Of a DNA stretch of 21,530 nt, positions 1 to 6,041 are shown piece by piece. The DNA comes from a virus. Numbering within the stretch: position 1 is the stretch's first letter; the number at the start of each line of letters is the position of its first letter. Under the pieces are notes generated by a model that was not told the DNA's origin, did no database searches, and saw only the letters and a program-made list of their open reading frames with translations. The translations under genes were made by a program, and so were the position numbers. The DNA is taken from positions 1-21,530 of IMG/VR virus record IMGVR_UViG_3300033141_001069; one strand, written 5' to 3'.

Positions 1-1755
1 CGGTGTTATATCACGACCAATCTGTTGCATAAGGGTCGTTGTATCGGGTTCAGGATAGGAATCCATAAGAGCCTGATAACCATTCTCGGTAAAGATGCGT
101 TGTTTATCCGGGGCAAGCTGGTTATACTGCTCGTTGGTCATGTAGGTATCATCACCACCCTTGACATGACCTTGCTCGAACTTCCGCTGGTAATCTGTAA
201 ACCCGCCCTTCATCAGCAAGTTATAGTCAGTAGGGGACTGGCTCTTGATTTCAGATAATTCCTTGTTCGACAGCCAGTTGCCATCAGGGAGTTGTGTATG
301 TGTTTTCTGGAGGGATGCCAACTGCACTACGGCTTCTGTCTCTATTTTCTGCTTAACCCAAGTTGGAGGCGCTATGTAGGTTGTATCCTTGACACCCCAC
401 GGAGACGGTGTATATAGTCCTTCGTCCGACACCTTACCAGATAGCAATTCTTGGGCAGTCCAGCTCTTATACTTCTTTATGTCAGCAGCATCTTTTACTG
501 CCTCGCCAACATCCGTGGCGGAGTAAACCAGCTTTAACAAGTCGGGGGATACCCCCCTGTTTATAGCGTCAGCCAGCGACTCATTCCGTTCCTGCATGGT
601 TATGACCTCAACGTAAGCCTTAGCTGTGTTGTCATCTGTCTTAATCCAGCGTTGAATATTATCAGCCCCCTTGATTAACACTTCTCCAGTAGTCGGTGAA
701 GAACCAATCACGGAAGCAGTCTGTAGCCACTTGGCCAGTTGTTTTTGCTCTGCTTCTACACTAGCAATCGCCCGTTGAGTGTCAGCTACCGTCCCTGCTC
801 CAAGAACCGTATCAATATAGGCAGGGGCTACTCGCTTGTCCCCCAGTGCTGCTTCCACATTCACCAAACCAGTCTTGGGGTCAGTATAGGGCTTCAACGC
901 CTTTATGGACTTGGCATAGAACTTGGGGTCTACATAGGGTCTATCCTTTGGGATAAGACGTAGAGCGACCATAGCATCGTGATATTCCTCAGTCCCCGGT
1001 GTCAAGCCCTGTAGCTTCTTGATAGCCCTCTTGCTCGTAATCTGCGGGGCTATCCCCTCCCCCCGCAACACTTGGTATCTACCCTTGGGGGCAAGCTCAC
1101 GGACTATCCGCTCCTTGACATCTACAGGAACAGTCTGTAGTTCAGGAGCATCTGGTTCCCTCATCGCCAGCTCGGTTATCCTTCGTGCTTCCGCTTCGGA
1201 TATGCCTTGCTCCGATACAAGGCCTGAAGCGAACTTGTAGGTCTTGGATAACTCTTTATCCTTACCCCCGTAGAGACTTGGACCCGCATAGAGTTGGACG
1301 TATTGTGTCTTACCCGCAGGGACTATACCTCCGGCAGCCCTTATTTCAGTAGCACTCTGGATGGTCTGCTTATAGCCACCACCGGGAAGGGCTGTTCTGA
1401 CGATAAACTTGTCAGCCCCAGACGTCTTGGCTACGGAGAGTATAGTTCCCGCAGGAGCAGCAGTCTTGGGTGCCGCTTTAGATTTGGCTACTTTGGGGCT
1501 GGTTGCCTTGGGGCTGGTTGCCGTGACCTTCCCGTCGCCACCACCTGTCAATGCAGGGTCGCTACCAGCATCATACGCCACACCAGGAGTTGTAGTCGGT
1601 CCCGAGGGAACGGACTTACCACCGTAAGTCCAGCCTCCCCCGGACGACCATCCCCAGCCTGTCGTCGCTGACGGCGTAGCCGACCCCGATTTGGTAGTTG
1701 CTACCGGGGGCTGCGTAGGTGCCGGTGTTTTCGCTGTTATGTTTGCTTTAGCCAT
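1..1755 (-). CDS. Large protein of unknown function, C-terminus beyond window
   Basis: An uninterrupted reading frame of 585 codons starts at ATG 1755 and leaves the window at base 1 without a stop. The start has a GGGAG ribosome binding site and overlaps the TGA of the zinc-ribbon gene before it (TGATG), so the two are probably coupled. The first ~110 residues are low complexity, rich in Ala, Thr, Pro, Gly and Lys, with an ATSPK repeat near residues 80-88. The rest is charged, mixed helical sequence with phrases such as PYVDPKFYAKSIKALKPYTD. There is no signal peptide, membrane segment or catalytic motif that I recognise. Size, own promoter and position after the early-type genes would suit a virion structural or internal protein, but that is inference only. 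Confidence 0.85.
   Translation of the reverse strand, partial: MAKANITAKTPAPTQPPVATTKSGSATPSATTGWGWSSGGGWTYGGKSVPSGPTTTPGVAYDAGSDPALTGGGDGKVTATSPKATSPKVAKSKAAPKTAAPAGTILSVAKTSGADKFIVRTALPGGGYKQTIQSATEIRAAGGIVPAGKTQYVQLYAGPSLYGGKDKELSKTYKFASGLVSEQGISEAEARRITELAMREPDAPELQTVPVDVKERIVRELAPKGRYQVLRGEGIAPQITSKRAIKKLQGLTPGTEEYHDAMVALRLIPKDRPYVDPKFYAKSIKALKPYTDPKTGLVNVEAALGDKRVAPAYIDTVLGAGTVADTQRAIASVEAEQKQLAKWLQTASVIGSSPTTGEVLIKGADNIQRWIKTDDNTAKAYVEVITMQERNESLADAINRGVSPDLLKLVYSATDVGEAVKDAADIKKYKSWTAQELLSGKVSDEGLYTPSPWGVKDTTYIAPPTWVKQKIETEAVVQLASLQKTHTQLPDGNWLSNKELSEIKSQSPTDYNLLMKGGFTDYQRKFEQGHVKGGDDTYMTNEQYNQLAPDKQRIFTENGYQALMDSYPEPDTTTLMQQIGRDITP
1493..1522. repeat. 15-base direct tandem repeat, two copies
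   Basis: The 15-mer TTGGGGCTGGTTGCC occurs twice back to back at 1493-1507 and 1508-1522. On the minus strand it encodes a doubled five-residue Lys/Ala/Thr/Ser/Pro unit in the low-complexity N-terminal region of the large protein. It looks like a slippage product within a linker. Confidence 0.85.
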
Positions 1756-1898
1756 CAACTCACTCCCTTGGGTATAATCGTATGGGTATCGCAACGTAGG
1801 CACCGATATCTCTGTCTGCCTCTAACTCTGCCATCAAGGACTAGCCTAACAGAATGACAGACAGGACACTTATACTTCTTCGTGTTCTTCCAAGCCAT
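1755..1898 (-). CDS. 47-residue zinc-ribbon protein
   Basis: Short frame starting at ATG 1898 with AGGTG about 8 bases upstream, and ending in a TGA that shares a base with the ATG of the large protein. Residues 11-14 are CPVC and 33-36 are CLRC, giving a classic two-knuckle zinc ribbon with a basic GRVRGRQRYRC strand between. The pattern resembles the N-terminal zinc ribbon of IS1-type InsA proteins, but no transposase follows. It is the first gene after the promoter at 1918-1946. A DNA- or RNA-binding role is likely from the fold; the specific job is unknown. Confidence 0.8.
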   Translation of the reverse strand: MAWKNTKKYKCPVCHSVRLVLDGRVRGRQRYRCLRCDTHTIIPKGVS

Positions 1899-1917
1899 AC
1901 AAAACACCTATACATAA

Positions 1918-1946
1918 ACTATACACCCGAATATATGTTTTGTCAA
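1918..1946 (-). promoter_or_regulatory. Sigma70-type promoter, TTGACA-17-TATAGT
   Basis: On the minus strand a consensus -35 box (TTGACA, 1946-1941) is separated by exactly 17 bases from TATAGT (1923-1918). It lies just after the terminator at 1959-1996 and about 20 bases before the zinc-ribbon start at 1898. It should drive that gene and the large protein. Confidence 0.85.
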
Positions 1947-1958
1947 TAGGAGCAGGGC

Positions 1959-1996
1959 AAAAAGGAAGGCTCCCTAATACGGATACAGGGAGCCTT
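1959..1996 (-). terminator. Rho-independent terminator of the small-gene operon
   Basis: A perfect 10-bp stem (AAGGCTCCCT at 1966-1975 with AGGGAGCCTT at 1987-1996, 11-base loop) is followed on the minus strand by CC and a run of five T (1963-1959). It lies 28 bases after the stop of the DUF5679-like gene and ends the operon that begins at 5.3 kb. Confidence 0.88.
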
Positions 1997-2023
1997 GTAA
2001 CAAATACGCCTACTTGGCACCTG

Positions 2024-2161
2024 CTATTTCCCGATACGAAACATCTTGGTCCCGCATACGGAACATTTTCCCTGAGTTGCCGGCTTCCCGTTCTTCATGG
2101 TTATCTGGACAGGTTCAGCCATCTCCCGCTTGGTTCTGCACTTCATACAATATGCTTCCAA
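2024..2161 (-). CDS. DUF5679-like zinc-binding protein, 45 aa
   Basis: Starts at TTG 2161 with a perfect AAGGAGG six bases upstream; no ATG offers a better start. The product has a YCMKC knuckle at residues 4-8, a VQITMKNGKPATQGKC stretch around 18-33, and CSVC at 33-36 followed by GTKMF. This knuckle, strand, MKNG-x-PA-x-QG, knuckle layout is what I recall of DUF5679, a family of tiny zinc-binding proteins found in Chloroflexota, Actinobacteria, archaea and phages, with no known function. The two CxxC pairs should bind one zinc. It is the last gene before the terminator. Confidence 0.85.
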   Translation of the reverse strand: MEAYCMKCRTKREMAEPVQITMKNGKPATQGKCSVCGTKMFRIGK

Positions 2162-2177
2162 TGTATACCTCCTTATC

Positions 2178-2363
2178 TCACCATAACGGCCAGTTGCTAC
2201 CTTTTTTACCAGATACTTCTCCCCAAGTATAGGCTTCTACCCGACCACCACGGCGGAACTTGCGGGCGGACTTCCTATCCTCACCGCCGGAAGCATCACG
2301 GGTAGTGCGTTTCTTGGTTCGCTTAGTAGTTGCTCTTTTCTTGGCTGTCTTTGCTTTTGTCAT
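2178..2363 (-). CDS. Very basic 61-aa protein
   Basis: Starts at ATG 2363 with AGGTGG five bases upstream. The first half is dense in Lys, Arg, Thr and Ala, like a histone tail or ribosomal-protein extension; the end is more ordered (VEAYTWGEVSGKKG, then Trp-rich). No enzyme motif. Nucleic-acid binding is likely from charge alone. It sits in the operon of similar tiny basic genes, 9 bases after the previous stop. Confidence 0.75.
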   Translation of the reverse strand: MTKAKTAKKRATTKRTKKRTTRDASGGEDRKSARKFRRGGRVEAYTWGEVSGKKGSNWPLW

Positions 2364-2371
2364 CTTTCCAC

Positions 2372-2506
2372 CTACCTAGATTTCCTCATCTGCCGGACAA
2401 GCTCCTTCCCGACATCTTTAGCCAGTTTCATAGATTCCTTGGCTACTCTCTCAGCTCTTGTCTGAAAAGAGCGTAGTTTTTGTTGCTCTGTTTTGGTTAG
2501 TGACAT
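2372..2506 (-). CDS. 44-aa charged helical protein
   Basis: Starts at ATG 2506 with a GGAG about 9 bases upstream. The sequence is one long amphipathic charged helix (KTEQQKLRSFQTRAERVAKE, then Lys/Arg-rich). Its stop codon lies within the ribosome binding site region of the next gene. No family recognised. Confidence 0.7.
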   Translation of the reverse strand: MSLTKTEQQKLRSFQTRAERVAKESMKLAKDVGKELVRQMRKSR

Positions 2507-2517
2507 GCCGGACACTC

Positions 2518-2661
2518 CTACGAATTGATAGGCATCCTAACTTTGCCAGTGGGTACCGTACCAATAGGTTTCACACCCTTGGTTATCCAGTATCTCCGTT
2601 TGCGCTCACGCCAGCCTTTCTTGGCTGCCTCACTACGCATTGCTTTGGTATACTTCGCCAT
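2518..2661 (-). CDS. 47-aa basic protein
   Basis: Starts at ATG 2661 with AGGAGGTG at good spacing. N-terminal half is a basic helix (AAKKGWRERKRRYW), C-terminal half a short strand-like VKPIGTVPTGKVRMP. Unrecognised; the strong ribosome binding site and packed position support expression. Confidence 0.75.
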   Translation of the reverse strand: MAKYTKAMRSEAAKKGWRERKRRYWITKGVKPIGTVPTGKVRMPINS

Positions 2662-2695
2662 AATCAAACACCTCCTCTACTAGGCTAACTGGTGG

Positions 2696-2830
2696 CTACA
2701 ATAGCACACCAACGCCGCCATGCTTCTTGGCATTCTTAGTCAAATTGCTCTGGCTCAGGGGGTCCCTGCGCTTCGTGCTGCTCTTACGCTTACTCCGGCT
2801 GCTCTTGGTTTTCCCACGCTTCTTAGCCAT
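2696..2830 (-). CDS. 44-aa Lys/Arg/Ser-rich protein
   Basis: Starts at ATG 2830 with AAGGAGG eight bases upstream, which itself begins in the stop of the preceding gene. The first 22 residues are almost only Lys, Arg, Ser, Gly and Thr; the end is KNAKKHGGVGVLL. It looks disordered and nucleic-acid binding. No family recognised. Confidence 0.72.
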   Translation of the reverse strand: MAKKRGKTKSSRSKRKSSTKRRDPLSQSNLTKNAKKHGGVGVLL

Positions 2831-2843
2831 TTTCAATACCTCC

Positions 2844-3062
2844 TTATATATATATTCTCCTGCCCTTTTTCATAATGTATTTCCCGCCCCGCCTGCCAAT
2901 ATGGACTCTCCTACTACCGACTTGGGATCTGGCTCTGGTGGTTCGGGTAGTGGCTCTCCGTCTTCCTCTCCTACCGAACAGCGTCTCGGTAGACTTTGAG
3001 ACTACGCCCATCCCAATTACGGTAGGAAGAGTCGTTGACATAATTGTTGCTCCAGTCGCCAT
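2844..3062 (-). CDS. 72-aa basic protein
   Basis: Starts at ATG 3062 with GGAGG about 9 bases upstream. The N-terminal 30 residues are uncharged and Thr/Val-rich; from residue 31 the chain becomes Arg-rich (GRRGRRRATTRTTRARS) and ends MKKGRRIYI. The stop TAA runs into the next gene's AAGGAGG. No family recognised. Confidence 0.7.
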   Translation of the reverse strand: MATGATIMSTTLPTVIGMGVVSKSTETLFGRRGRRRATTRTTRARSQVGSRRVHIGRRGGKYIMKKGRRIYI

Positions 3063-3064
3063 AT

Positions 3065-3184
3065 CTATTTACCTCCTTTTTTTGCCTTATATGGAACACC
3101 TATCGGGCCACGTCCTCCACCTCTCGCTAACCCTCTTCCCTTACCACCGCTCCGTATCTTTTTCCCAGGCGTTTTACAAGCCAT
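3065..3184 (-). CDS. 39-aa Gly/Lys/Arg-rich protein
   Basis: Starts at ATG 3184 with AAGGAGG nine bases upstream. A Gly/Arg-rich core (RSGGKGRGLARGGGRGP) resembles RGG-type RNA-binding tails and is followed by IGVPYKAKKGGK. Its stop is just 2 bases before the next ATG, so the AAAGGAGG within its last codons serves the downstream gene. Confidence 0.72.
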   Translation of the reverse strand: MACKTPGKKIRSGGKGRGLARGGGRGPIGVPYKAKKGGK

Positions 3185-3198
3185 ATTCACCAGCCTCC

Positions 3199-3390
3199 TT
3201 ATCCAGCCTTCTTTCTACTGGACTTGGGCTTCCTGCTTCTCGCTGGTTTCGGTTCCACCTTGGGCTTGTAGAAAGTCCTCCCGCAAGCGAAACACACATA
3301 CCGCTGTTTCGGACCGCCCCTAGCTGGAACACGACCCTTTAGCCACGTGCGAAGGGAACCACACTCTGGACATTTTACTTTCTCTGCCAT
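3199..3390 (-). CDS. 63-aa InsA-like zinc ribbon with basic tail
   Basis: Starts at ATG 3390 with AGGTAA spacing typical of the operon. CPEC (residues 8-11) and CFAC (33-36) form a zinc ribbon; the intervening GPKQRYVC and following GRTF match the IS1 InsA / transposase-type zinc-ribbon pattern. The last 25 residues are a Lys/Pro/Arg/Ser tail. There is no transposase partner, so it is more likely a stand-alone DNA- or RNA-binding protein of the virus. It resembles the 47-residue ribbon at 1755-1898. Confidence 0.82.
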   Translation of the reverse strand: MAEKVKCPECGSLRTWLKGRVPARGGPKQRYVCFACGRTFYKPKVEPKPARSRKPKSSRKKAG

Positions 3391-3392
3391 TA

Positions 3393-3644
3393 TTACTTAC
3401 CTCCCTTGGGCTTTCTTACATAAACACCATAAGTATACCTTGAGCCATAAACACCCGGCCCCTTATTGATGCGGGCATTATACCCTTTACGTCTCCACCT
3501 AGTAGCAAACGCTCTTGCTTCAGGCAAACTGGAAGACACATCCTTCAGTTGGAACTCTTTACCCCCGAACATGAGAGTAGACCAGCCGAGACGCAATTTC
3601 TCTTTGCCTGTTGCATACTGGACAGTCATATACTTCTTTACCAT
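3393..3644 (-). CDS. 83-aa small alpha/beta protein
   Basis: Starts at ATG 3644 with GGAGA about 9 bases upstream. Two strand-like segments (YMTVQYATG, LRLGWSTLMFGG) precede a helix (PEARAFATRWRRKGYNARI) and a final strand YTYGVYVRKP. The helix-RxGxxARI-strand ending recurs in the 65-aa protein at 5098-5295, which suggests a shared fold or duplication. No named family. Confidence 0.78.
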   Translation of the reverse strand: MVKKYMTVQYATGKEKLRLGWSTLMFGGKEFQLKDVSSSLPEARAFATRWRRKGYNARINKGPGVYGSRYTYGVYVRKPKGGK

Positions 3645-3708
3645 ATTCGTTATCTCCTTTTACAGATTATTTTACCTTGTCGCTATGATACCCGGACCTG
3701 TTATCCTA

Positions 3709-4083
3709 TTATCTCAATCCCCGTATACTGGTCGGGGCACTGGATGACCGCTTGGTGGACTTCTGTTTCTTGGGAGTGGACTTGGGCTTCGCTTTCAGGA
3801 ACAGGTAAGCTCCATCCCGGATACCAGCCTTGAAGTCGGCAATATCGGCTTGGGTCAACTTCTTCACGGGTTGGGCATCGTCATCACCCCAGAACAGCGA
3901 GATGTAGTTATACCCCGTGAATGGCTCAACTGACACCCCGTAATTGCCGTGCTTTGCCACAGGAGGCATCTTGGTAAGCCCACCAGTGGAATCAAAGTAC
4001 CCACCGAGTTCGCTACCCGCTTCAAACATATCGCCGAAGTCGTGGTAGTCATCGGTATCACCCATTCGCATCCAAACTTTCAT
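3709..4083 (-). CDS. 124-aa acidic protein with basic tail
   Basis: Starts at ATG 4083 with AAGGAG at good spacing. Residues 1-95 are acidic and aromatic (MGDTDDYHDFGDMFEAG, SLFWGDDDAQP) and look globular. The last ~25 residues are Lys/Ser/Pro-rich, a tail like those of its neighbours. It is the only clearly acidic member of this operon. Unrecognised. A 64-base gap follows with nothing I can call. Confidence 0.8.
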   Translation of the reverse strand: MKVWMRMGDTDDYHDFGDMFEAGSELGGYFDSTGGLTKMPPVAKHGNYGVSVEPFTGYNYISLFWGDDDAQPVKKLTQADIADFKAGIRDGAYLFLKAKPKSTPKKQKSTKRSSSAPTSIRGLR

Positions 4084-4095
4084 AATCTTACTCCT

Positions 4096-4260
4096 TTACC
4101 ATCCAGCCCTGATTTTACCACGAGGATTAATCCAGTTGGACGACCCGAACTTGTAGAAGGTAGCGATTTCCCGCATAGCCTTCTTGGAGTCCAATCCTCG
4201 CTTGGTAAGCAAGGGCATATATTTCTTGACTAGTCTCTGGTATTCACCTTTCCTTGGCAT
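4096..4260 (-). CDS. 54-aa small helical protein
   Basis: I place the start at ATG 4260, preceded by GGGGAGG, rather than at the in-frame GTG 4281, which would put the ribosome binding site inside the gene. The product (MPRKGEYQRLVKKYMPLL, then a charged helix and GSSNWINPRGKI) has no recognised domain. Confidence 0.75.
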   Translation of the reverse strand: MPRKGEYQRLVKKYMPLLTKRGLDSKKAMREIATFYKFGSSNWINPRGKIRAGW

Positions 4261-4262
4261 TT

Positions 4263-4472
4263 CTACTTCCTCCCCTTCCACACCCTGACCCTGGCATCCA
4301 TTATCTGTGTAGCCCTACCTGTACCAAGCTGGGCATAAACGGGACCACCGAACTTGGCACTGCGGGGAAACACTACATTGGCGGGGCCAACACGCCTTAC
4401 CAGAACCCCGTGTCTCTTGCTCTTGGCTTGGAGACTTTTCCACTCCCTGGCTTCGTTCTTCAGTAGCGCCAT
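4263..4472 (-). CDS. 69-aa basic protein
   Basis: Start chosen at ATG 4472, seven bases after AGGAGG; an in-frame TTG at 4478 is too close to the ribosome binding site. A basic helix (NEAREWKSLQAKSKRHG) leads into beta-like sequence (VLVRRVGPANVVFP) and a basic end. Its stop is 2 bases before the next start. Unrecognised. Confidence 0.75.
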   Translation of the reverse strand: MALLKNEAREWKSLQAKSKRHGVLVRRVGPANVVFPRSAKFGGPVYAQLGTGRATQIMDARVRVWKGRK

Positions 4473-4474
4473 CT

Positions 4475-4549
4475 TCAATCCTCCTTCGGTGCTCTACCAG
4501 TCAGTCTCTTGATTATCTGTCTGGCTTCGGCTTTAGTCATCCCGCCCAT
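4475..4549 (-). CDS. Possible 24-aa translationally coupled peptide
   Basis: A tiny frame begins at ATG 4549, sharing a base with the TAA of the gene before it (TAATG), and ends in a TGA just before the next ATG. The peptide is one basic helix (MTKAEARQIIKRLTG). It fills an otherwise empty 70-base gap and has the operon's coupling pattern, which favours it being real; its small size leaves doubt. Confidence 0.5.
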   Translation of the reverse strand: MGGMTKAEARQIIKRLTGRAPKED

Positions 4550-4779
4550 TATCCCACTAACTTGAGTTGTTTCGCCATCTTCTCCGCTTCGGAAACAGTC
4601 TGAAGGTGTGGGTTATTCCGTCCATATTTCGCCATAACATCGGCCCCAGCCTTAGTTCGGAAGGGGCCAATCACAGCAACGTATTTATCCCCGTGCGACA
4701 GCTGGGTAGGTGTTTTTGCTGAACGGAACACCTTTCTGGCTCCCGTCCTAGTGATACCTACATAAGGTCTTGTAGCCAT
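4549..4779 (-). CDS. 76-aa protein with a YVAVIGPF motif
   Basis: Starts at ATG 4779, overlapping the TAA of the previous gene (TAATG) with AGGATGAG upstream. The centre reads KYVAVIGPFRTKAGADVM followed by YGRNNPHLQTVSEAEKMAKQL, so a strand, a helix and a second helix. It looks like a folded small domain. The motif seems familiar from uncharacterised phage proteins, but I cannot give it a family name. Confidence 0.8.
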   Translation of the reverse strand: MATRPYVGITRTGARKVFRSAKTPTQLSHGDKYVAVIGPFRTKAGADVMAKYGRNNPHLQTVSEAEKMAKQLKLVG

Positions 4780-5090
4780 TATCTCATCCTCCCATAAGAC
4801 TCAAACATCCTCTCGGCGGCATCCCCGTATATCCGAGACACCTTCTTCAACTCCGCTCGCTCTCTTGGCGATACTGACTGCCTTTTAGCCGATGCCAAAG
4901 CCCTGTTGGAAGCCAGTTGTGCAGAACGGGCTATACGAAGTCTCTTGGCCTTGGTCTTGGACTGGTAGAACTCTCTGGTGAGTTCACGGACAGAACCCGT
5001 TGCGGATTCCGGGGAGCGGATAGAGATGATGTCTCTGAGATATTTGTGCTTGGCTTTACCGAACATTGTCTTGTTAGTCGGAGTTGTCAT
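4779..5090 (-). CDS. 103-aa helical basic protein
   Basis: The best start is ATG 5090, just after the GGAGAAGG that contains the previous gene's stop; an upstream in-frame TTG at 5135 would overlap that gene by 38 bases. The chain is nearly all helix and strongly basic in the middle (KTKAKRLRIARSAQLASNRA), with ISIRSPESATGSVREL before and AELKKVSRIYGDAAERMF after. It resembles scaffold- or nucleic-acid-binding phage proteins in composition only. Confidence 0.8.
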   Translation of the reverse strand: MTTPTNKTMFGKAKHKYLRDIISIRSPESATGSVRELTREFYQSKTKAKRLRIARSAQLASNRALASAKRQSVSPRERAELKKVSRIYGDAAERMFESYGRMR

Positions 5091-5097
5091 TATCGTG

Positions 5098-5295
5098 TTA
5101 CCTTCTCCACGGAGCTTTACCGATATTTGGGCCAACCCACACTCGGTAACTACCCCTCGCTACCTTCTCAATTCTCGCACTACCTCCACCCCGACGTTGC
5201 CAGTTAGCCGACCTCACTGCCTCAGCCTTAGTAACTTCCTGCTTTAGCAAGTGATAAGTTACGTTATCAATCATCCTCTTGTCCCCAATATTCAT
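5098..5295 (-). CDS. 65-aa protein, first gene of small-gene operon
   Basis: Starts at ATG 5295 with GGAGG about 9 bases upstream, ~30 bases after the predicted transcription start of the promoter at 5331-5359. A helix (TKAEAVRSANWQRRGGGSARI) and a strand (GSYRVWVGP) match the C-terminal half of the 83-aa protein at 3393-3644 in order and spacing. No named family. Confidence 0.8.
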   Translation of the reverse strand: MNIGDKRMIDNVTYHLLKQEVTKAEAVRSANWQRRGGGSARIEKVARGSYRVWVGPNIGKAPWRR

Positions 5296-5330
5296 GCTAT
5301 CTAACCTCCATCCAGTCTATCTAACCACCT

Positions 5331-5359
5331 ATCTTATCACACAAAAAACACCTTGTCAA
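5331..5359 (-). promoter_or_regulatory. Sigma70-type promoter, TTGACA-17-TAAGAT
   Basis: Minus-strand TTGACA (5359-5354) and TAAGAT (5336-5331) with a 17-base spacer containing a run of six T. It lies in the only sizeable gap (5296-5458) between the membrane-protein operon and the tiny-gene operon, and drives the latter down to the terminator at 1.97 kb. Confidence 0.85.
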
Positions 5360-5394
5360 CCCCCCTACCCAAAACCAGAAAACCAGATACAGGA

Positions 5395-5426
5395 AAGGGG
5401 AGTCCCACATCTCGGAAACTCCTCTT
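5395..5426 (-). terminator. Hairpin, probable weak terminator
   Basis: AAGGGGAGT (5395-5403) pairs with ACTCCTCTT (5418-5426) over 9 bp with one G-U pair. It lies between the stop at 5459 and the promoter at 5359, the place for a terminator, but the following tail is only TCCTG-like rather than a T run, so termination may be partial. Confidence 0.5.
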
Positions 5427-5458
5427 CTACGTGGCATAGGTAGTACGATAAATGCCTG

Positions 5459-5710
5459 TTATCTGTCCTGGCCAAATCGCTTAATCACGAGAAACCAAGC
5501 AGATAAAGGCATAATGACGAGAAAGATGGCACTAAGGCCGAGTAAGGTGACATACCCACTCAATATCGGCTCTTCTGGCAACAGGTTCACAAGAGCTAAT
5601 ATGATGATAGGTATCTCAACAACTAGCAGACCAACAACACGACTCTTGTCTATATGACCTTTATACAGTCCTAACACTCTACAATCTTTTCGGTTTAGCC
5701 TTCTGCGCAT
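5459..5710 (-). CDS. 83-aa protein with two membrane segments
   Basis: Start placed at ATG 5710, five bases after GGAGGAGCGGG; longer versions only add Arg-rich sequence shared with the previous gene's other frame. The N-terminus is basic (MRRRLNRKDCRVLGLYKG), then hydrophobic spans at about residues 26-43 and 50-75, then a short basic tail. It overlaps the preceding coiled-coil membrane gene by 32 bases. Small membrane proteins of this sort next to one another can be holin-like, but nothing here proves lysis. Confidence 0.75.
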   Translation of the reverse strand: MRRRLNRKDCRVLGLYKGHIDKSRVVGLLVVEIPIIILALVNLLPEEPILSGYVTLLGLSAIFLVIMPLSAWFLVIKRFGQDR

Positions 5711-6041
5711 CCCGCTCCTCCTGCTCCGCTGCCTGCTTTTCCTTCTCCACCGACCTCTCACTCACCCCATCTATCTCTCTCCGCAACCTGATATTCTCAG
5801 CCTTCGCCTTAGCTAGCTCCGTCTTTGCCTCCAGCACCTTCCGCAGTTCCTCTGCCCTAGCCATCTCCTTCTCGGTCTGGGCTTTCAACTTTTCGGTCAG
5901 ATTATCAGGCTTTGGCTGAAACAGACCAGGCATCCTTACCCCCTTCAGCCAAGGTATCTTCCCTTGCCTGTAAAGATAATACACCCCGATAATAGCACCG
6001 ATAATGACTATCCATATCCAGCTCGCACTGCTACCTGTCAT
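5679..6041 (-). CDS. 120-aa membrane-anchored coiled-coil protein
   Basis: Starts at ATG 6041, overlapping the TGA of the DUF5317-like gene (ATGA), with GGAGG in the region upstream. One membrane segment at residues 8-24 (WIWIVIIGAIIGVYYLY), then a short Pro/Gly linker, then a long charged coiled coil from about 48 to 110 rich in Glu, Lys and Ala. Topology would put the coil in the cytoplasm or periplasm side depending on orientation. The layout resembles spanins and attachment-type membrane proteins, but the match is only architectural. Confidence 0.8.
   Translation of the reverse strand: MTGSSASWIWIVIIGAIIGVYYLYRQGKIPWLKGVRMPGLFQPKPDNLTEKLKAQTEKEMARAEELRKVLEAKTELAKAKAENIRLRREIDGVSERSVEKEKQAAEQEERDAQKAKPKRL

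Noticed and set aside
1493-1522. CRISPR or IS-related repeat
   Set aside because: Only two adjacent 15-base copies inside a coding linker; no spacers and no inverted ends.
1294-1671. 125-codon plus-strand frame
   Set aside because: Lies antisense to the large partial gene, which has a clear start and continuous coding character.
2875-3342. 155-codon plus-strand frame
   Set aside because: Shadow of three small minus-strand genes with good ribosome binding sites; translation looks like reversed Lys/Arg codons (Leu/Pro/Ser-rich).
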